Below the pieces are notes generated by a model. It was not told the DNA's origin. It searched no databases and saw only the letters and a program-made list of their open reading frames with translations. This document shows positions 9,077 through 19,807 of a DNA stretch of 64,000 nt, in pieces. Every line of letters starts with the position of its first letter. The first letter of the stretch is position 1. Position numbers and translations under genes: made by a program. The stretch is from Vibrio azureus. GTDB lineage: Bacteria; Pseudomonadota; Gammaproteobacteria; Enterobacterales; Vibrionaceae. The stretch covers positions 1,860,001 to 1,924,000 of the forward strand of contig NZ_CP018616.1 in assembly GCF_002849855.1 (NCBI RefSeq), in the 5' to 3' direction.

Positions 9077-11389
9077 TTAAGATACTTGCTCGCCATAGTG
9101 AGTTCTTAATTTCTTCGCTGCTGAAACAAGATTAGCTAAAGCCGCTTCAGTTTCCGGCCAATTTCGCGTTTTCAAACCACAGTCTGGATTTACCCATAAA
9201 CGCTGCACTGGAATACTTTCTGCCGCTTTTTTGATCAACCCTTCGATCCACTCCTCCGCTGGAATAATCGGCGAGTGAATATCATACACACCAGGCCCTA
9301 TCTCATTTGGGTATTTAAACTCCTCAAACGCTTGAAGTAGCGCCATGTTAGAGCGAGATGTTTCGATGGTGATAACATCCGCATCCAAAGCGGCAATCGA
9401 AGCGATGATTTCATTAAACTCGCTATAACACATGTGGGTGTGAATTTGAGTTGCGGGTGCTGCACTGGCCGCGGAAATTTTAAAGGCTTCAATAGCCCAG
9501 GCGAGGTAATGATTGTGCTCTCGCGTTTTAAGTGGTAATCCTTCACGCAATGCAGGTTCGTCAATTTGAATGATATTAATCCCTGCTTTTTGTAAATCGG
9601 TCACTTCATCTCTCAGTGCAAGGGCAATCTGACGTGCGGCGGTTTGACGCGGGATATCTTCACGTGGGAAAGTCCAACACAAGATAGTTACTGGCCCCGT
9701 CAGCATCCCTTTCATTTTCTTTTGAGTTAAAGACTGCGCATAACTCGTCCACTCTACTGTTATTGGCTTTTCTCTTTCAATATCAGCGACAACCACAGCC
9801 GGTTTGACACAACGTGAACCATAACTCTGCACCCAACCAAATTGTGTCGTTTGAAAGCCCGCTAAGTTTTCAGCGAAATACTCAACCATATCATTTCGTT
9901 CAGCTTCACCATGAACCAAAACATCTAAATCCAGTGACTCTTGTCTCTGCACAGCATCACTAATATGTTTTTTTAATGCCTGATGATACTCAGTCTCTGA
10001 TAATTGACCTGAACGGTAAGCCGATCGTTGACAACGAATCGCATCGGTTTGAGGGAAAGAACCAATGGTCGTGGTTGGTAGCAAAGGCAGCTTCAGGACT
10101 TCTGCTTGGTGTGCTGCTCGCTCAGCATAAGGCGCCTCTCGCTCGGAAAAACTTGGTGTGATTTGGCAAACTCTGGATTGAATGTGAGGTTTATGCACAT
10201 AATTGGCGGTCTCACGTATTCTTAAAGGCTGGCTGTAAGTATGACAATCGGCGATGGCCTCTGCGTCACCGTCGAGCGCCCGACCTAATAAAGCAACTTC
10301 CGCGACTTTTTGCTTAGCAAAAGCAAACCAGCTTTTAGTCTCTGCAGGCAATGCGTTTTCTAACTCTAAATTAACTGGACTGTGTAATAGAGAACAAGAA
10401 CTTGCAATCCACAGATTATCTTTAAGTTTCGCTTTGACTGGCTGGAGACATTTGAGTTGATTACTCAAATCTGAGCGCCAAACATTGCGTCCGTTGATCA
10501 CCCCAGCTGAAAGCACCCAGCCTTGTGGCAACTTATCCATAACCAACTCTAGCTGCTGTGGTGCCGCAGATAAGTCAATATGAAGACCATCAACTGGTAG
10601 TTGTACGATTTTATCCAGTGTTTCGGTGACGCAATCAAAGTAAGTCGTCAGTAAAACTTTGAGATCACTTTTCATCACTTGATAAGCAAGTTTAAAAGCG
10701 TTTTGCCATTTTTCTTCCAATTCAAGCGCAAGAATAGGTTCATCAATCTGCACCCACTCAACACCTTGCTGAGAAAGTTTACTTAAAATGCTCTGATAAG
10801 CGGCAAGCAATCTTGGTAGCAGGGTGAGGCGATCAAAATTGTCATCCACCTCTTTACCAAGATATAAGTAACTTAATGGACCAAGAAGCACGGGTTTCAC
10901 ATGATGCCCAGCGTTAACTGCTTCGCTGACTTCTTCGAACAATTGCGGCCAACTGACTTTAAAGCTATCGTTTTGACTGAATTCAGGAACAATATAGTGG
11001 TAATTGGTATTAAACCACTTGGTCATGTCTGATGCGGCATTTCCAGAGCAACCTCCACTACTTAAACAAACACTTTCTTTCTGAGATTGACCGCGGGCGA
11101 CTCTAAATAATGTATCTAGATTGATCCCCTGCTCAGCATGTCGCTTAGGGGTATGCCCTAATAACAAAGAAGTCGTCAAAACATGATCATACCAAGCAAA
11201 ATCTCCTACTGTGACTAGACCCAAGCTTGATTCTGCCTGAGTATTCCAGTTCTTGTTGCGCAGTTCACTCCCTACTTGCTTCAAGGCGTCCTGATCAATG
11301 TCCCCTCGCCAGTACTGTTCTAATGCAAATTTAAGTTCTCGCTTTTCTCCAATCCTTGGGTAACCAAGAATATGCGTTGTCGTTGCCAT
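9077..11389 (-). CDS. metE: Cobalamin-independent methionine synthase, MetE
   Basis: Transfers the methyl group of 5-methyltetrahydropteroyltri-glutamate to homocysteine. The chosen ATG (11389) gives [20 protein letters not shown], the family N-terminus, with GAAGGAAA upstream; the frame is open for 25 more codons but those are not conserved. At 770 residues it is full length. Zinc ligands are visible in THMCYSEF (His and Cys, about residue 650) and NPDCGLKTR (Cys, about 735). The 5' half matches the duplicated folate-binding barrel. It is divergent from metR, with methionine-regulon operators between the two. Confidence 0.97.
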   Translation of the reverse strand: MATTTHILGYPRIGEKRELKFALEQYWRGDIDQDALKQVGSELRNKNWNTQAESSLGLVTVGDFAWYDHVLTTSLLLGHTPKRHAEQGINLDTLFRVARGQSQKESVCLSSGGCSGNAASDMTKWFNTNYHYIVPEFSQNDSFKVSWPQLFEEVSEAVNAGHHVKPVLLGPLSYLYLGKEVDDNFDRLTLLPRLLAAYQSILSKLSQQGVEWVQIDEPILALELEEKWQNAFKLAYQVMKSDLKVLLTTYFDCVTETLDKIVQLPVDGLHIDLSAAPQQLELVMDKLPQGWVLSAGVINGRNVWRSDLSNQLKCLQPVKAKLKDNLWIASSCSLLHSPVNLELENALPAETKSWFAFAKQKVAEVALLGRALDGDAEAIADCHTYSQPLRIRETANYVHKPHIQSRVCQITPSFSEREAPYAERAAHQAEVLKLPLLPTTTIGSFPQTDAIRCQRSAYRSGQLSETEYHQALKKHISDAVQRQESLDLDVLVHGEAERNDMVEYFAENLAGFQTTQFGWVQSYGSRCVKPAVVVADIEREKPITVEWTSYAQSLTQKKMKGMLTGPVTILCWTFPREDIPRQTAARQIALALRDEVTDLQKAGINIIQIDEPALREGLPLKTREHNHYLAWAIEAFKISAASAAPATQIHTHMCYSEFNEIIASIAALDADVITIETSRSNMALLQAFEEFKYPNEIGPGVYDIHSPIIPAEEWIEGLIKKAAESIPVQRLWVNPDCGLKTRNWPETEAALANLVSAAKKLRTHYGEQVS

Positions 11390-11433
11390 ATCTACTTTCC
11401 TTCTTTCCATGAATTCTATTTTAGCCACCAAAA

Positions 11434-11449
11434 AGATGTCTAGATGGCT
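11434..11449. promoter_or_regulatory. Tandem MetJ boxes in the metE leader region
   Basis: Two adjacent octamers, agatgtct and agatggct, resemble the met-box consensus AGACGTCT (6 to 7 of 8 each) in head-to-tail array, as MetJ requires. They lie about 45 bases upstream of the metE start, so MetJ with S-adenosylmethionine would repress metE here. Confidence 0.65.
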
Positions 11450-11502
11450 ATTATTAGATTTCAACCCTTATTGATACAATCTCCATTTACTCAACTTAAC
11501 GA

Positions 11503-11515
11503 TGAAAAAAATTCA
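11503..11515. promoter_or_regulatory. MetR binding site
   Basis: A perfect TGAA-N5-TTCA dyad, the known MetR recognition pattern, lies between the divergent metE and metR starts. In enterobacteria, MetR with homocysteine activates metE from such sites and represses its own gene. Confidence 0.75.
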
Positions 11516-11544
11516 TAATCAGAGCAAAACAAAACCACATAAAT

Positions 11545-11568
11545 AGACATCTAGACGTTTACATATCT
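11545..11568. promoter_or_regulatory. Three tandem MetJ boxes upstream of metR
   Basis: Three consecutive octamers, agacatct, agacgttt and acatatct, form a head-to-tail met-box array about 70 bases before the metR start. Three boxes in register are unlikely by chance and indicate MetJ repression of metR and perhaps metE. Confidence 0.75.
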
Positions 11569-11634
11569 AATTTTTCTCGGTAAATTAAATCAGGTTGGTT
11601 AAAAACTCAGATGATAAAAGGACAAAGGACGTTC

Positions 11635-12546
11635 ATGATCGAATTAAAGCACTTGCGCACGCTAACTACCCTTCGAGAGACTGGCTCACTGACTGCAACT
11701 GCCACGAACCTTCATCTGACCCAATCAGCTCTCTCTCATCAGATTAAAGAACTTGAGACACGCATAGGTGGAGCACTTTTCTTAAGGAAGACTCGTCCTG
11801 TCAAGTTTACTTCTGAAGGAAATATATTGCTTCGTCTTGCCGATGAGATTTTGCCTAAGATTGCTCAAGCAGAAAATGATCTTGCAGGGCTAAAGGAAGA
11901 CGTAAATGGGCGATTGCACATGGCCATAGAATGCCACTCATGCTTTCAGTGGTTGATGCCTGCGCTTAAAGAATATCAAGTGTCTTGGCCAAGTGTCACA
12001 CTCGATTTTTCCTCTGGATTTGGCTTTGAACCTCTTCCTGCCTTGCTCGCAGGTGAATTGGACTTAGTCATTACTTCTGATATTCAGCCTCGTTCAGATG
12101 TCCATTATGAACCTCTGTTTGACTTTGAGATGCGCCTCGTTACGGCTCCCCACCACCCTCTAGCTAAAAAAGAGACCATCCAACCTGACGATCTCGCCGA
12201 TCAAACCATGCTCTCTTATCCAGTTCAAAAACAGAGACTTGATGTGGTTAAACATTTTTTACACCCCGCGGGAATTGAACCATTGTCTTGGAAGCAAGCT
12301 GACAATACCTTAATGATCATCCAAATGGCTTCAGCGGGTTTAGGGGTCGCTGCCCTGCCAAATTGGGCCCTTAAAGAATTTTCTCGGCAAGGGCTAATCG
12401 CAAGCCGCCCATTTGGTAACGGTCTTTGGCGACGTTTATTTGCCGCCACTCGGCATGCAGAAAAAGATAAACATTATTTAAGTGCTTTTTTTGCGACTGC
12501 ACGTCGGCAATGCAGAAGCCACCTTGAAGGTATCAAGATGGCTTAA
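11635..12546 (+). CDS. metR: LysR-type regulator of methionine synthesis, MetR
   Basis: A 303-residue LysR-family activator: winged helix-turn-helix in the first 60 residues (TATATNLHLTQSALSHQIKE) and a C-terminal effector domain that binds homocysteine in known MetR. The chosen ATG gives MIELKHLRTL, matching E. coli MetR (MIEVKHLKTL), with AGGAC upstream; an ATG 24 bases earlier is in frame but lies outside the family start. It is divergent from its main target metE. Confidence 0.95.
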   Translation: MIELKHLRTLTTLRETGSLTATATNLHLTQSALSHQIKELETRIGGALFLRKTRPVKFTSEGNILLRLADEILPKIAQAENDLAGLKEDVNGRLHMAIECHSCFQWLMPALKEYQVSWPSVTLDFSSGFGFEPLPALLAGELDLVITSDIQPRSDVHYEPLFDFEMRLVTAPHHPLAKKETIQPDDLADQTMLSYPVQKQRLDVVKHFLHPAGIEPLSWKQADNTLMIIQMASAGLGVAALPNWALKEFSRQGLIASRPFGNGLWRRLFAATRHAEKDKHYLSAFFATARRQCRSHLEGIKMA

Positions 12547-12589
12547 AGTAGATGAAAAGCTAAGAAAGGTGATAAGAAGAGACGAACCA

Positions 12590-12790
12590 TTACCGGTGAT
12601 AGGCCTTAAACTGGTTCGTGAGTGGATCATATTGATAACCTAGCATGTCCAGTTTACCAATCACTGACTCCGTATCCATCTCGTACATAGAGACCAATTC
12701 TTCAAAGCTATCGCATTCTAAGCGAAGTTTTTCATTAACAATCCCTAACAAAATGACACTGTCAAAGTTCCGTACATTGCTTAAATCCAT
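12590..12790 (-). CDS. DUF4250 family small protein
   Basis: A 66-residue protein whose pattern fits the short DUF4250 family: MDLSNVRNFDSVILLGIVNEKLR, a central acidic helix (YEMDTESVIGKLDMLG), and YQYDPLTNQFK at the end. No function is known for the family. The ATG is preceded by GGAGAAAC. It is convergent with metR; a palindromic repeat begins just upstream. Confidence 0.8.
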   Translation of the reverse strand: MDLSNVRNFDSVILLGIVNEKLRLECDSFEELVSMYEMDTESVIGKLDMLGYQYDPLTNQFKAYHR

Positions 12791-12806
12791 ATTGTTTCTC
12801 CTCTCT

Positions 12807-12964
12807 ATACCCGATTGACCTGAAGATACTTAGGTATACCCAAAGCGTAGACTTAATTTAACAATATAGAAGTGAACTCAGTCGAAGTCCCAATAACGGT
12901 GCAACTTTTCCCTGTTTGCTTCACTCGCCTAGAGCCCCAAGCAACCTCAAGATACTTGGGTATA
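12807..12964. repeat. Pair of palindromic intergenic repeats
   Basis: One copy (12807-12837, atacccgattgacctgaag to cttaggtat) and a second (about 12936-12964, ccaagcaacctcaagatactt to gggtata) belong to the same acccaag...cttgggt family, with degenerate sequence between them. Confidence 0.7.
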
Positions 12965-12972
12965 AGTAGCAC

Positions 12973-13659
12973 TTAATGACTGATCAAAAACAAATGTTGT
13001 AAAACCGTCATTGAGGATAAAGATAACAGAAGAGCCAACGCCAATTGCATCTTATTCGGTGCTTTATGCAAAAATAAATGCCAGCACCAAAGGACAATGG
13101 CCGCAATCAGTAACACTAAAGCAATCAGAATAGCAGGTGTTTCTGCTTTCAATGCGGCTTCATCAAGCTGATAAGCCGAAAAAAGCATGGTCACAGCCAG
13201 CAACATCCCAGACAAAATGCCCGTTACAGGTAAGATCCGATGAAATGCTTGCAATCGACTGCGAGCTATCGTGAGTAATAGCTGTGCAAAAATGGCTCCG
13301 ATAAAGAAAATCATCAGAATCATCGCACCTGAAGCGGCCCAATGAGGCTGCTCAAACACTTGAAGGCCAACGTATACCAGTGCCAATAAATTCGATACAT
13401 GAAGTACCCACAGAGGTCCTTGCTGACGTGTTTTTTTCGTTTGGACTTGCGAATAAAAATAAAAAATTGCGAAAGCGATCACCATCGCACCAAGATGTAA
13501 CGAGGCAACAGCAAGCCAAAGTAACGCAATCGGTGGCAACATTTTGTGCAAACGGCCACGCTGTCCTGGGCAAAGCTCGCCCTTAATCAATAGCAACGTC
13601 AACAATGTTTGTGCCCCCAATAACATTGGAGGAAAAGTTAACAGGAGTTGTTGAAACAT
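12973..13659 (-). CDS. Polytopic inner-membrane protein of unknown function
   Basis: A 228-residue, strongly hydrophobic protein with six or seven likely transmembrane helices (for example LLLTFPPMLLGAQTLLTLLL, IALLWLAVASLHLGAMVIAF, GAMILMIFFIGAIFAQLLL, AILIALVLLIAAIVLWCWHL). The start follows a weak ribosome site. I do not recognise the family. It stands alone between a DUF4250 gene and ygiQ, on the opposite strand to ygiQ. Codon use is like its neighbours, so it is probably a normal Vibrio gene. Confidence 0.7.
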   Translation of the reverse strand: MFQQLLLTFPPMLLGAQTLLTLLLIKGELCPGQRGRLHKMLPPIALLWLAVASLHLGAMVIAFAIFYFYSQVQTKKTRQQGPLWVLHVSNLLALVYVGLQVFEQPHWAASGAMILMIFFIGAIFAQLLLTIARSRLQAFHRILPVTGILSGMLLAVTMLFSAYQLDEAALKAETPAILIALVLLIAAIVLWCWHLFLHKAPNKMQLALALLLSLSSMTVLQHLFLISH

Positions 13660-13917
13660 AAGAAATGTAAGCTCAAAGATAATTTAGTGGTCGATAATAG
13701 CAAATCAACCTAGCGCAAACCACAGCTTCTATACCTTAAGTAGGCCGTTCAAGTGGTCTTAAAATGTTTGGATATGGCCAGCTTTGCGTCTTATTTATTA
13801 GAAATAAGTATCTAAATCTATAAATTTTTATCCAACTCGGCGGGATCTGTTGTTTGGCGCTGGATACCTGATCATCAAATCGCTATAATTCGCGCTCCCT
13901 GGAACAGAGAACAAAAT

Positions 13918-16224
13918 ATGACCAACGACATGACTCCTATTCACGAATATAAAAAATACTGGGCAGAGTGTTTTGGCTCGGCACCTTTTTTGCCGACCAG
14001 CCGCAAAGAAATGGATGCCCTAGGATGGGATAGTTGTGACATTATTATTGTCACGGGAGATGCATACGTAGACCACCCAAGTTTTGGTATGGCAATCATT
14101 GGGCGCTTGCTCGAAGCCCAAGGCTTCCGTGTTGGTATTATCGCTCAACCAGAGTGGCATAACAAAGATGCTTTTATGCAACTTGGTCAACCTAACCTGT
14201 TCTTTGGAATCACTGCTGGTAACATGGATTCAATGATTAACCGTTATACAGCTGACAAAAAATTACGCCATGACGATGCTTATACCCCTAATAATGAAGG
14301 CGGCAAGCGTCCTGACCGAGCCACATTGGTTTACTCTCAACGCTGTAAAGAAGCTTACAAAGGGACCCCAATCGTTCTTGGTGGTATCGAAGCCAGTTTG
14401 CGCCGAGTCGCCCACTATGATTACTGGTCTGATAAAGTGCGCCGCTCGGTGTTATTCGATGCTAAGGCAGATATCCTACTCTTTGGTAACGCGGAACGCG
14501 CGCTTGTGGAAGTCGCACATCGTCTTGCAAATGGCGAAGATATTGCAACAATGACCAATATTCGTGGTACTGCCGTAACTTTGCCTGCAGAACCCGAAGG
14601 TTATAAAGTCATTGACTCATCTCGCATCGAAAAACCACGCAAAGAAGCATTTGTGCCGAAAAACCCATATGAAGTTGAGACGCAGTGTGATACTAAAAAA
14701 GATGAGCCCGTTGCGCAACCGATCACGATTCGCCCATCACGCCACGACGCGGCGAATACTGCCGTTCGTTTACCGTCATTTGAAAAACTGCACAACGACC
14801 GTATTCTTTATGCCCACGCTAGCCGTATATTGCATTTAGAAACCAACCCATATTCAGGCCGAGCTTTGCTGCAACGTCATGGTGACCGAGAATTATGGGT
14901 CAACCAAGCGCCGATTCCTCTTACCACCGAAGAGATGGATTTTGTGTTTGGCTTGCCTTACGCTCGTGTTCCTCATCCTATGTATGGCAAGGCAAAAATC
15001 CCTGCTTATGACATGATAAAAACTTCGGTTAACATCATGCGTGGTTGTTTTGGCGGATGTTCATTCTGTTCGATTACCGAGCATGAAGGACGCATCATCC
15101 AAAACCGTTCTCAAGAGTCGATTCTTAATGAGCTAGAAGAAATTCGTGACAAAGTACCTGGCTTTACTGGAACCATTTCGGACCTTGGCGGACCAACAGC
15201 GAATATGTACCGCTTAGGCTGTAGCGATCCCAAAGCAGAAGCGAATTGTCGCCGACCTTCGTGTGTATTCCCCGGAATTTGTAACAAGCTCAATACCGAT
15301 CATAGGCATACTATCGATCTTTACCGCGCTGCTCGTAAAGTCGATGGCATTAAAAAAGTCATGATCGCGTCAGGCGTTCGCTATGATCTTGCCATCGAAT
15401 CACCGGAGTACGTCAAAGAGTTGGTCACTCACCATGTTGGTGGTTACCTGAAAATCGCACCTGAACATACTGAAAAAGGCCCACTGGATCTTATGATGAA
15501 ACCAGGCATGGGCACCTACGATAAATTCAAAGAAATGTTCGAGAAATACAGTGCGGAAGCTGGCAAAAAGCAATATCTGATTCCTTACTTTATCTCTGCT
15601 CACCCTGGAACTGAAGATGAAGATATGTTGAATCTTGCCCTCTGGCTGAAGAAAAACAACTTCGAATGTGACCAAGTGCAAAACTTCTACCCATCACCGA
15701 TGTGTAATGCAACGTCTATGTACTATTCAGAGACGAACCCACTTAAGCGCGTGAAGTACAAGAAACGCGAAGATGTTCCCGTTGCTAAAGGGGAACGTCA
15801 GCGTCGTCTTCATAAAGCCCTACTGCGTTATCATGATCCAGCTAACTGGCCAATCATACGCGAAGCCCTAATCAATATGGGCAAAAAACATTTGATTGGT
15901 GATAAGCCTAGCTGTCTAGTTCCTGCTGAAGATACCGATACTCTGACACCAGCTCAACGCCGTAAATCTGGGCGACATGGTGCAAATCGTTTCGCGACAA
16001 AGCATACCAAAAACCAACCTGGCTTCGGTGGCCACCTAAATAAGTCATCAGACAAAGGAACGCGAGGAGAGAAACCGACCAATCGTTCTGGTGCTGGTAA
16101 ACCTAAAAATGGTCAGTCAGGTTCACGAAATAATGGCAGTGGCCACGGCAACAACCACGGCACAAACTCAACGAATGGAAGGAAATCCAACAATCAAGGA
16201 AAACCAAAGTCGAGACAGCGCTAA
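13918..16224 (+). CDS. ygiQ: Radical SAM protein YgiQ (UPF0313)
   Basis: A 768-residue member of the YgiQ family. The radical SAM cluster motif C-x3-C-x2-C is at Cys377, Cys381 and Cys384 ([17 protein letters not shown]), preceded by an N-terminal domain ([20 protein letters not shown]) typical of this family. The substrate is not known. The last 100 or so residues form a low-complexity, basic Gly/Asn/Ser/Lys-rich tail, common in the family and perhaps for RNA or ribosome contact (inference). A TATAAT sits about 30 bases before the ATG. Confidence 0.93.
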   Translation: MTNDMTPIHEYKKYWAECFGSAPFLPTSRKEMDALGWDSCDIIIVTGDAYVDHPSFGMAIIGRLLEAQGFRVGIIAQPEWHNKDAFMQLGQPNLFFGITAGNMDSMINRYTADKKLRHDDAYTPNNEGGKRPDRATLVYSQRCKEAYKGTPIVLGGIEASLRRVAHYDYWSDKVRRSVLFDAKADILLFGNAERALVEVAHRLANGEDIATMTNIRGTAVTLPAEPEGYKVIDSSRIEKPRKEAFVPKNPYEVETQCDTKKDEPVAQPITIRPSRHDAANTAVRLPSFEKLHNDRILYAHASRILHLETNPYSGRALLQRHGDRELWVNQAPIPLTTEEMDFVFGLPYARVPHPMYGKAKIPAYDMIKTSVNIMRGCFGGCSFCSITEHEGRIIQNRSQESILNELEEIRDKVPGFTGTISDLGGPTANMYRLGCSDPKAEANCRRPSCVFPGICNKLNTDHRHTIDLYRAARKVDGIKKVMIASGVRYDLAIESPEYVKELVTHHVGGYLKIAPEHTEKGPLDLMMKPGMGTYDKFKEMFEKYSAEAGKKQYLIPYFISAHPGTEDEDMLNLALWLKKNNFECDQVQNFYPSPMCNATSMYYSETNPLKRVKYKKREDVPVAKGERQRRLHKALLRYHDPANWPIIREALINMGKKHLIGDKPSCLVPAEDTDTLTPAQRRKSGRHGANRFATKHTKNQPGFGGHLNKSSDKGTRGEKPTNRSGAGKPKNGQSGSRNNGSGHGNNHGTNSTNGRKSNNQGKPKSRQR

Positions 16225-16738
16225 AGATTAAAAGTTTGTCTTGAGGTGGATACCTTCTGCCCAACACGGCTATAAAATACTATCAAGGTCACATTTAATG
16301 CCTCATTCCCCTTAAAGAATGTAGGTGTTAAATATGACCCTTATCACACAAATATAACATAATTATATTCAGTAAAAATAAATATCTATATTTTACAGCT
16401 GTCAACAAAAGTAAAACTGCTCACATTTTATTCTTATTTTTAACCCCGCTTTTTTATACCTAAGTAACCTCAAGATACCTTATTTGGTAAGAAGACTTTA
16501 AAGTTTAATCAAGCATCTTGGGGTTACTTGCTTATAGATATCCCCAATTAGCCTCGAGATACTTAGGTATATACCCAAATAACTTCAAGATGCTTGATTC
16601 AGAGCGAGGTCGCTTGGGTATACACTGAATAAAACCACACAACATCAGCAAATAATATTTTACACTGTTGTTACAATTGATTATGGCCTCTGAATTTTCT
16701 CATGTAGTGTAATTTTACCCCATCAAAGAGGTTAAATT
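16225..16738. other. Gene-free stretch with repeat cluster before the protease gene
   Basis: About 510 bases without a gene. The first half is AT-rich; the second half (16456-16622) is a cluster of palindromic repeats. The last 110 bases must contain the protease promoter; a clear -10/-35 pair is not evident. Confidence 0.5.
16456..16622. repeat. Cluster of three palindromic intergenic repeats
   Basis: Successive copies: 16456-16533 (atacctaagtaacctcaagat paired with atcttggggttacttgc), about 16541-16569 (a short tcccc...cttaggta copy), and 16571-16622 (acccaaataacttcaagatgc through gcgaggtcgcttgggtata). The last is a full-length copy with the gattcagagcgag centre. Confidence 0.75.
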
Positions 16739-18598
16739 ATGAAAAAAATTGCCATGCTAACAGGTGCTTTATTTGGAATAACGTATCTCATTTCTACAAA
16801 GTCTTTCTCAGCAACAGTGGTCGATCTAGACCAGATCAACATTCCATCGGGTGAAATTTCACTACTCAGAAACTTATTAGCTCTTGAGCAATCAAGTGAT
16901 TTAGTTTTAACCTTGACTCAAGAATTACCTGACGGCAGTAAAAAACAGAAATTCAGTCAAGAATATAATAACGCCAATGTTAAATCGGCTAATGTAACAA
17001 TCAAAGTAGACCCGAAAAACCCTCGTCGTTTTATTGAAGCACACGGATTAGTCATTCGAGGCTTGGCTCGCGATCTGGCGACTGATAGGCCAATGATTGA
17101 CTCTGCAACGATGAAAGATCTCGTCGCGACAAGACGTAACCTTAGCCAAACGCAACGAAATACTCTTAAAATACAGAAATACATCGAGTTAGATGCGAAT
17201 CAAAAAGCCAGTTATGTTTATCAACTCAATTATATTGAAATTAACGGTAAAAAAGTAAAACGTCCTTTTATTATTGTTGATGCCAAGACAGGTGAATTCA
17301 TCAGAGAATGGGATGGAATGCATCAAGCAAAAGTGCCAGCGCTTGGAAATGGTATTGGTGGTAATGAAAAAACCCAAGCGTATCGTTATGGTACACAATA
17401 TGATCATTTGAATATAACCAAAGAAAATAACCGTTGTTATCTCGACAATGATCAAGTCATGACGATTGATATGCGTTACAGTTGGGACTTAGAAGAAGAG
17501 TACCCTGCCTATTCTTACCTTTGTTACGATGAAACAAACACCAATGACCGACGTTTCGTTAATGGAGCTTATTCTGCTTTAAATGATGCTCATTACTTTG
17601 GCAATGTTATTTATCGTTTATATCAAGATTGGGTTAATACCGCTCCACTGACTTTTAAACTCAAAATGCGGGTCCACTTTGGCTTTGAATATGAAAATGC
17701 CTTCTGGGATGGTGAGGCCATGACATTCGGTGATGGTGAAAATGAGTTTTATCCACTGGTCGATATTAATGTAAGCACTCATGAAGTCAGCCATGGCTTT
17801 ACTGAACAAAACTCGAATTTGGAGTACAGTAAACAGTCTGGAGGTATCAACGAAGCATTCTCAGACATCGCTGGTGAAGCCGCTGAGTATTACATGAAAG
17901 GCAGTGTTGACTGGATTGTAGGTGCTGATATTACCAAAGGTGAAGGCGGTCTTCGCTACTTTGACCAACCGGAGAAAGATGGCCACTCGATCGCTCACTT
18001 CCGTGATTACAATGATGACATCAATGTACATTTGAGTAGCGGTATCTTCAATAAAGCTTTCTACTTATTGGTGACTCAAAACCAATGGAACATAAAAGAT
18101 GCATTCCATGCTTTTGCCCTTGCGAATCAACTGTACTGGCATGAACAATCAACCTTCGACCATGCAGCCTGCGGTGTCAAACGAGCTGCTAAAGACTTAA
18201 ACCTTGATCAACGAGATGTTGTCGATGCCTTCTATGCTGTCGGGGTAAATGCTATATGCTCACTGCCTGCCGAGATTACTAAACTTGAATTGGGTGTTCC
18301 TGTCGAAGGATTATCTGGACGTAAAAATGAAGATTACTATTACTCTGTTTATGTACCTGCTGGGTCAAGTAAACTCACTATAGATTTACAACATTCTGAT
18401 CATCAAAGCAGTAACGATGCCGATTTATACGTTAGCCTCGGGGAAAAGCCTACCTCAACAGAAGCACAATGCCAGTCAAGAGGTGATGGACGTCTAGAAC
18501 AGTGCCGTTTCACCGCACCAGAACCAGGCCTATACCTCATCTTGGTAAGAGGTTATTTTGATTTCAACAACTATCGTTTAGTCGCGAACGTTGAGTAA
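16739..18598 (+). CDS. Secreted zinc metalloprotease, M4 (thermolysin) family, vibriolysin type
   Basis: A 619-residue pre-pro-enzyme. Order: signal peptide (residues 1 to about 24, ending FSA), a long FTP/PepSY propeptide that acts as chaperone and inhibitor (to about 196), the M4 catalytic domain, and a C-terminal PPC domain (about 515-619) that is usually cleaved after secretion. The zinc site is His348-Glu349-x-x-His352 (HEVSH) with Glu372 in GGINEAFSD; the set is complete. Homologues are vibriolysin, HA/protease and elastase, which leave the cell through type II secretion and degrade host and environmental proteins. It is monocistronic with repeats upstream. Confidence 0.95.
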   Translation: MKKIAMLTGALFGITYLISTKSFSATVVDLDQINIPSGEISLLRNLLALEQSSDLVLTLTQELPDGSKKQKFSQEYNNANVKSANVTIKVDPKNPRRFIEAHGLVIRGLARDLATDRPMIDSATMKDLVATRRNLSQTQRNTLKIQKYIELDANQKASYVYQLNYIEINGKKVKRPFIIVDAKTGEFIREWDGMHQAKVPALGNGIGGNEKTQAYRYGTQYDHLNITKENNRCYLDNDQVMTIDMRYSWDLEEEYPAYSYLCYDETNTNDRRFVNGAYSALNDAHYFGNVIYRLYQDWVNTAPLTFKLKMRVHFGFEYENAFWDGEAMTFGDGENEFYPLVDINVSTHEVSHGFTEQNSNLEYSKQSGGINEAFSDIAGEAAEYYMKGSVDWIVGADITKGEGGLRYFDQPEKDGHSIAHFRDYNDDINVHLSSGIFNKAFYLLVTQNQWNIKDAFHAFALANQLYWHEQSTFDHAACGVKRAAKDLNLDQRDVVDAFYAVGVNAICSLPAEITKLELGVPVEGLSGRKNEDYYYSVYVPAGSSKLTIDLQHSDHQSSNDADLYVSLGEKPTSTEAQCQSRGDGRLEQCRFTAPEPGLYLILVRGYFDFNNYRLVANVE

Positions 18599-18618
18599 AT
18601 TCAGCTTCAACTGATGAT

Positions 18619-18645
18619 ATGCTGGTTTGACGTTCAGACCAGCAT
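18619..18645 (+). terminator. Hairpin after the metalloprotease gene
   Basis: The arms atgctggttt and agaccagcat lie about 20 bases after the stop. A T-rich stretch follows only 12 bases later, so its strength as a terminator is uncertain. Confidence 0.5.
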
Positions 18646-18758
18646 TCATCTGCACTGTTTTTATTAACCTACGTGACCAAAATGTATCAGTAAAGAACCA
18701 AGATCTCGTTAACGCGCCTAAGAACTACGGTCACCTCTCTGAGCGCGTCCTCTCTGGG

Positions 18759-19580
18759 TTACTTGGATATAAATGTTACTCGATGCATCTTTCTTGGTGT
18801 ATCACCATAATCGATCACGGCATAGTGTTGTGTGACACGGTTATCCCAGATAGCCAAGGCCCCTTTTTTCCATTTATAACGCACTTGAAACTCTGGTTGA
18901 CGTGCTCGTGCGAATAACTCATTCAACAGCGCTTGGCTCTCATGGCGATTAATCCCTTCAATATAGCGTGTGAACTGTTCATTAATGTACAGCGTTTCTT
19001 TTCCCGTCTCTGGGTGAGTTTGTACCATTGGGTGAGCGACCGCAGGGTTGGCTTGAGCAATGTCCACCAACTTTTTCTGCCATTCATATCGAATGTTTTT
19101 ATGTGATTCACTTTCTAGATCCACTAAAGAGTGTACTGCCCTTAGCTTTCTGAGCTTATCTTGAGTCACTTTGTCTAGTGATTCAAACACGGCCGTCATA
19201 GAACACCATATCGTGTCACCACCTACATCGGGTATGTGTTGGGCATGTAACAGCGATCCTTTTGAAGGTTCACTTCGCCAAGTGAGATCGGTATGCCATT
19301 GGCTTTCTACTGGTGCATGACCCGGAATGGTTTCAATCACACTGATTTGCGGAGCATCCGGAACATTCGGAAAGAAAGGGTGCGGTGGTTCGAGCTGACC
19401 AAATCGTTCTGCAAGACGTAAATGGTGTTCTGCTGAGAGAGATTCAGCATCGACAAAGATTACCTGATATTCTAAAAATGCTTGATACAAAGCATCCAGC
19501 TCTCTAGCGCTACTTTGCGTTAAATCGATACCATCAACATAAGCACCGATATTTGGTGTTATCGCTCGAATCTCTAACAT
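18759..19580 (-). CDS. Taurine dioxygenase-like (TauD/TfdA) Fe(II)/2-oxoglutarate oxygenase
   Basis: A 273-residue TauD/TfdA-family oxygenase. Iron ligands are His96 and Asp98 (WHTDLTW) and His252 (NRVTQHYA); Arg267 (KMHRVT) would bind 2-oxoglutarate. TauD itself releases sulfite from taurine, but no taurine transport genes are beside it, so the substrate (taurine, another sulfonate or an unrelated acid) is open. The start chosen (MLEIRAITPNIGAYVDGIDL) matches the family; the frame stays open for 28 more codons, but that extension would run close to a palindromic repeat and is not conserved. Confidence 0.88.
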   Translation of the reverse strand: MLEIRAITPNIGAYVDGIDLTQSSARELDALYQAFLEYQVIFVDAESLSAEHHLRLAERFGQLEPPHPFFPNVPDAPQISVIETIPGHAPVESQWHTDLTWRSEPSKGSLLHAQHIPDVGGDTIWCSMTAVFESLDKVTQDKLRKLRAVHSLVDLESESHKNIRYEWQKKLVDIAQANPAVAHPMVQTHPETGKETLYINEQFTRYIEGINRHESQALLNELFARARQPEFQVRYKWKKGALAIWDNRVTQHYAVIDYGDTPRKMHRVTFISK

Positions 19581-19656
19581 AGCTTGCTCTGTTCTAATAG
19601 CATAACTTCTTCCCCTAGTAACATAGTTCTCTCTGTCCCAAATAGACGAAGCGGAT

Positions 19657-19687
19657 ATACCCAAGTGACCTTAAGGTGCTTGGGTAT
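19657..19687. repeat. Palindromic intergenic repeat (short form)
   Basis: The arms atacccaag and cttgggtat surround gtgaccttaaggtg, upstream of the dioxygenase gene. Confidence 0.75.
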
Positions 19688-19807
19688 CTATCAATTAACG
19701 ATAATGATTTAATTTTCCCGCCTCAATCAAATGATATTACTATCAGAAATAGGGGTATGAAAAGAACTGAAAAGGAATGTTATAGAATAAAACTTTCTTT
19801 ATATGAA

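Noticed and set aside
11390..11464. N-terminal extension of MetE by 25 codons
   Set aside because: The extension starts at TTG, is not conserved and overlaps the met boxes; the ATG at 11389 has a good ribosome site.
18627..18917. Plus-strand 96-codon open frame after the metalloprotease gene
   Set aside because: It overlaps the 3' end of the dioxygenase gene antisense and contains a degraded repeat; no start signal.
19581..19664. N-terminal extension of the dioxygenase by 28 codons
   Set aside because: It is outside the family start and begins beside a palindromic repeat.
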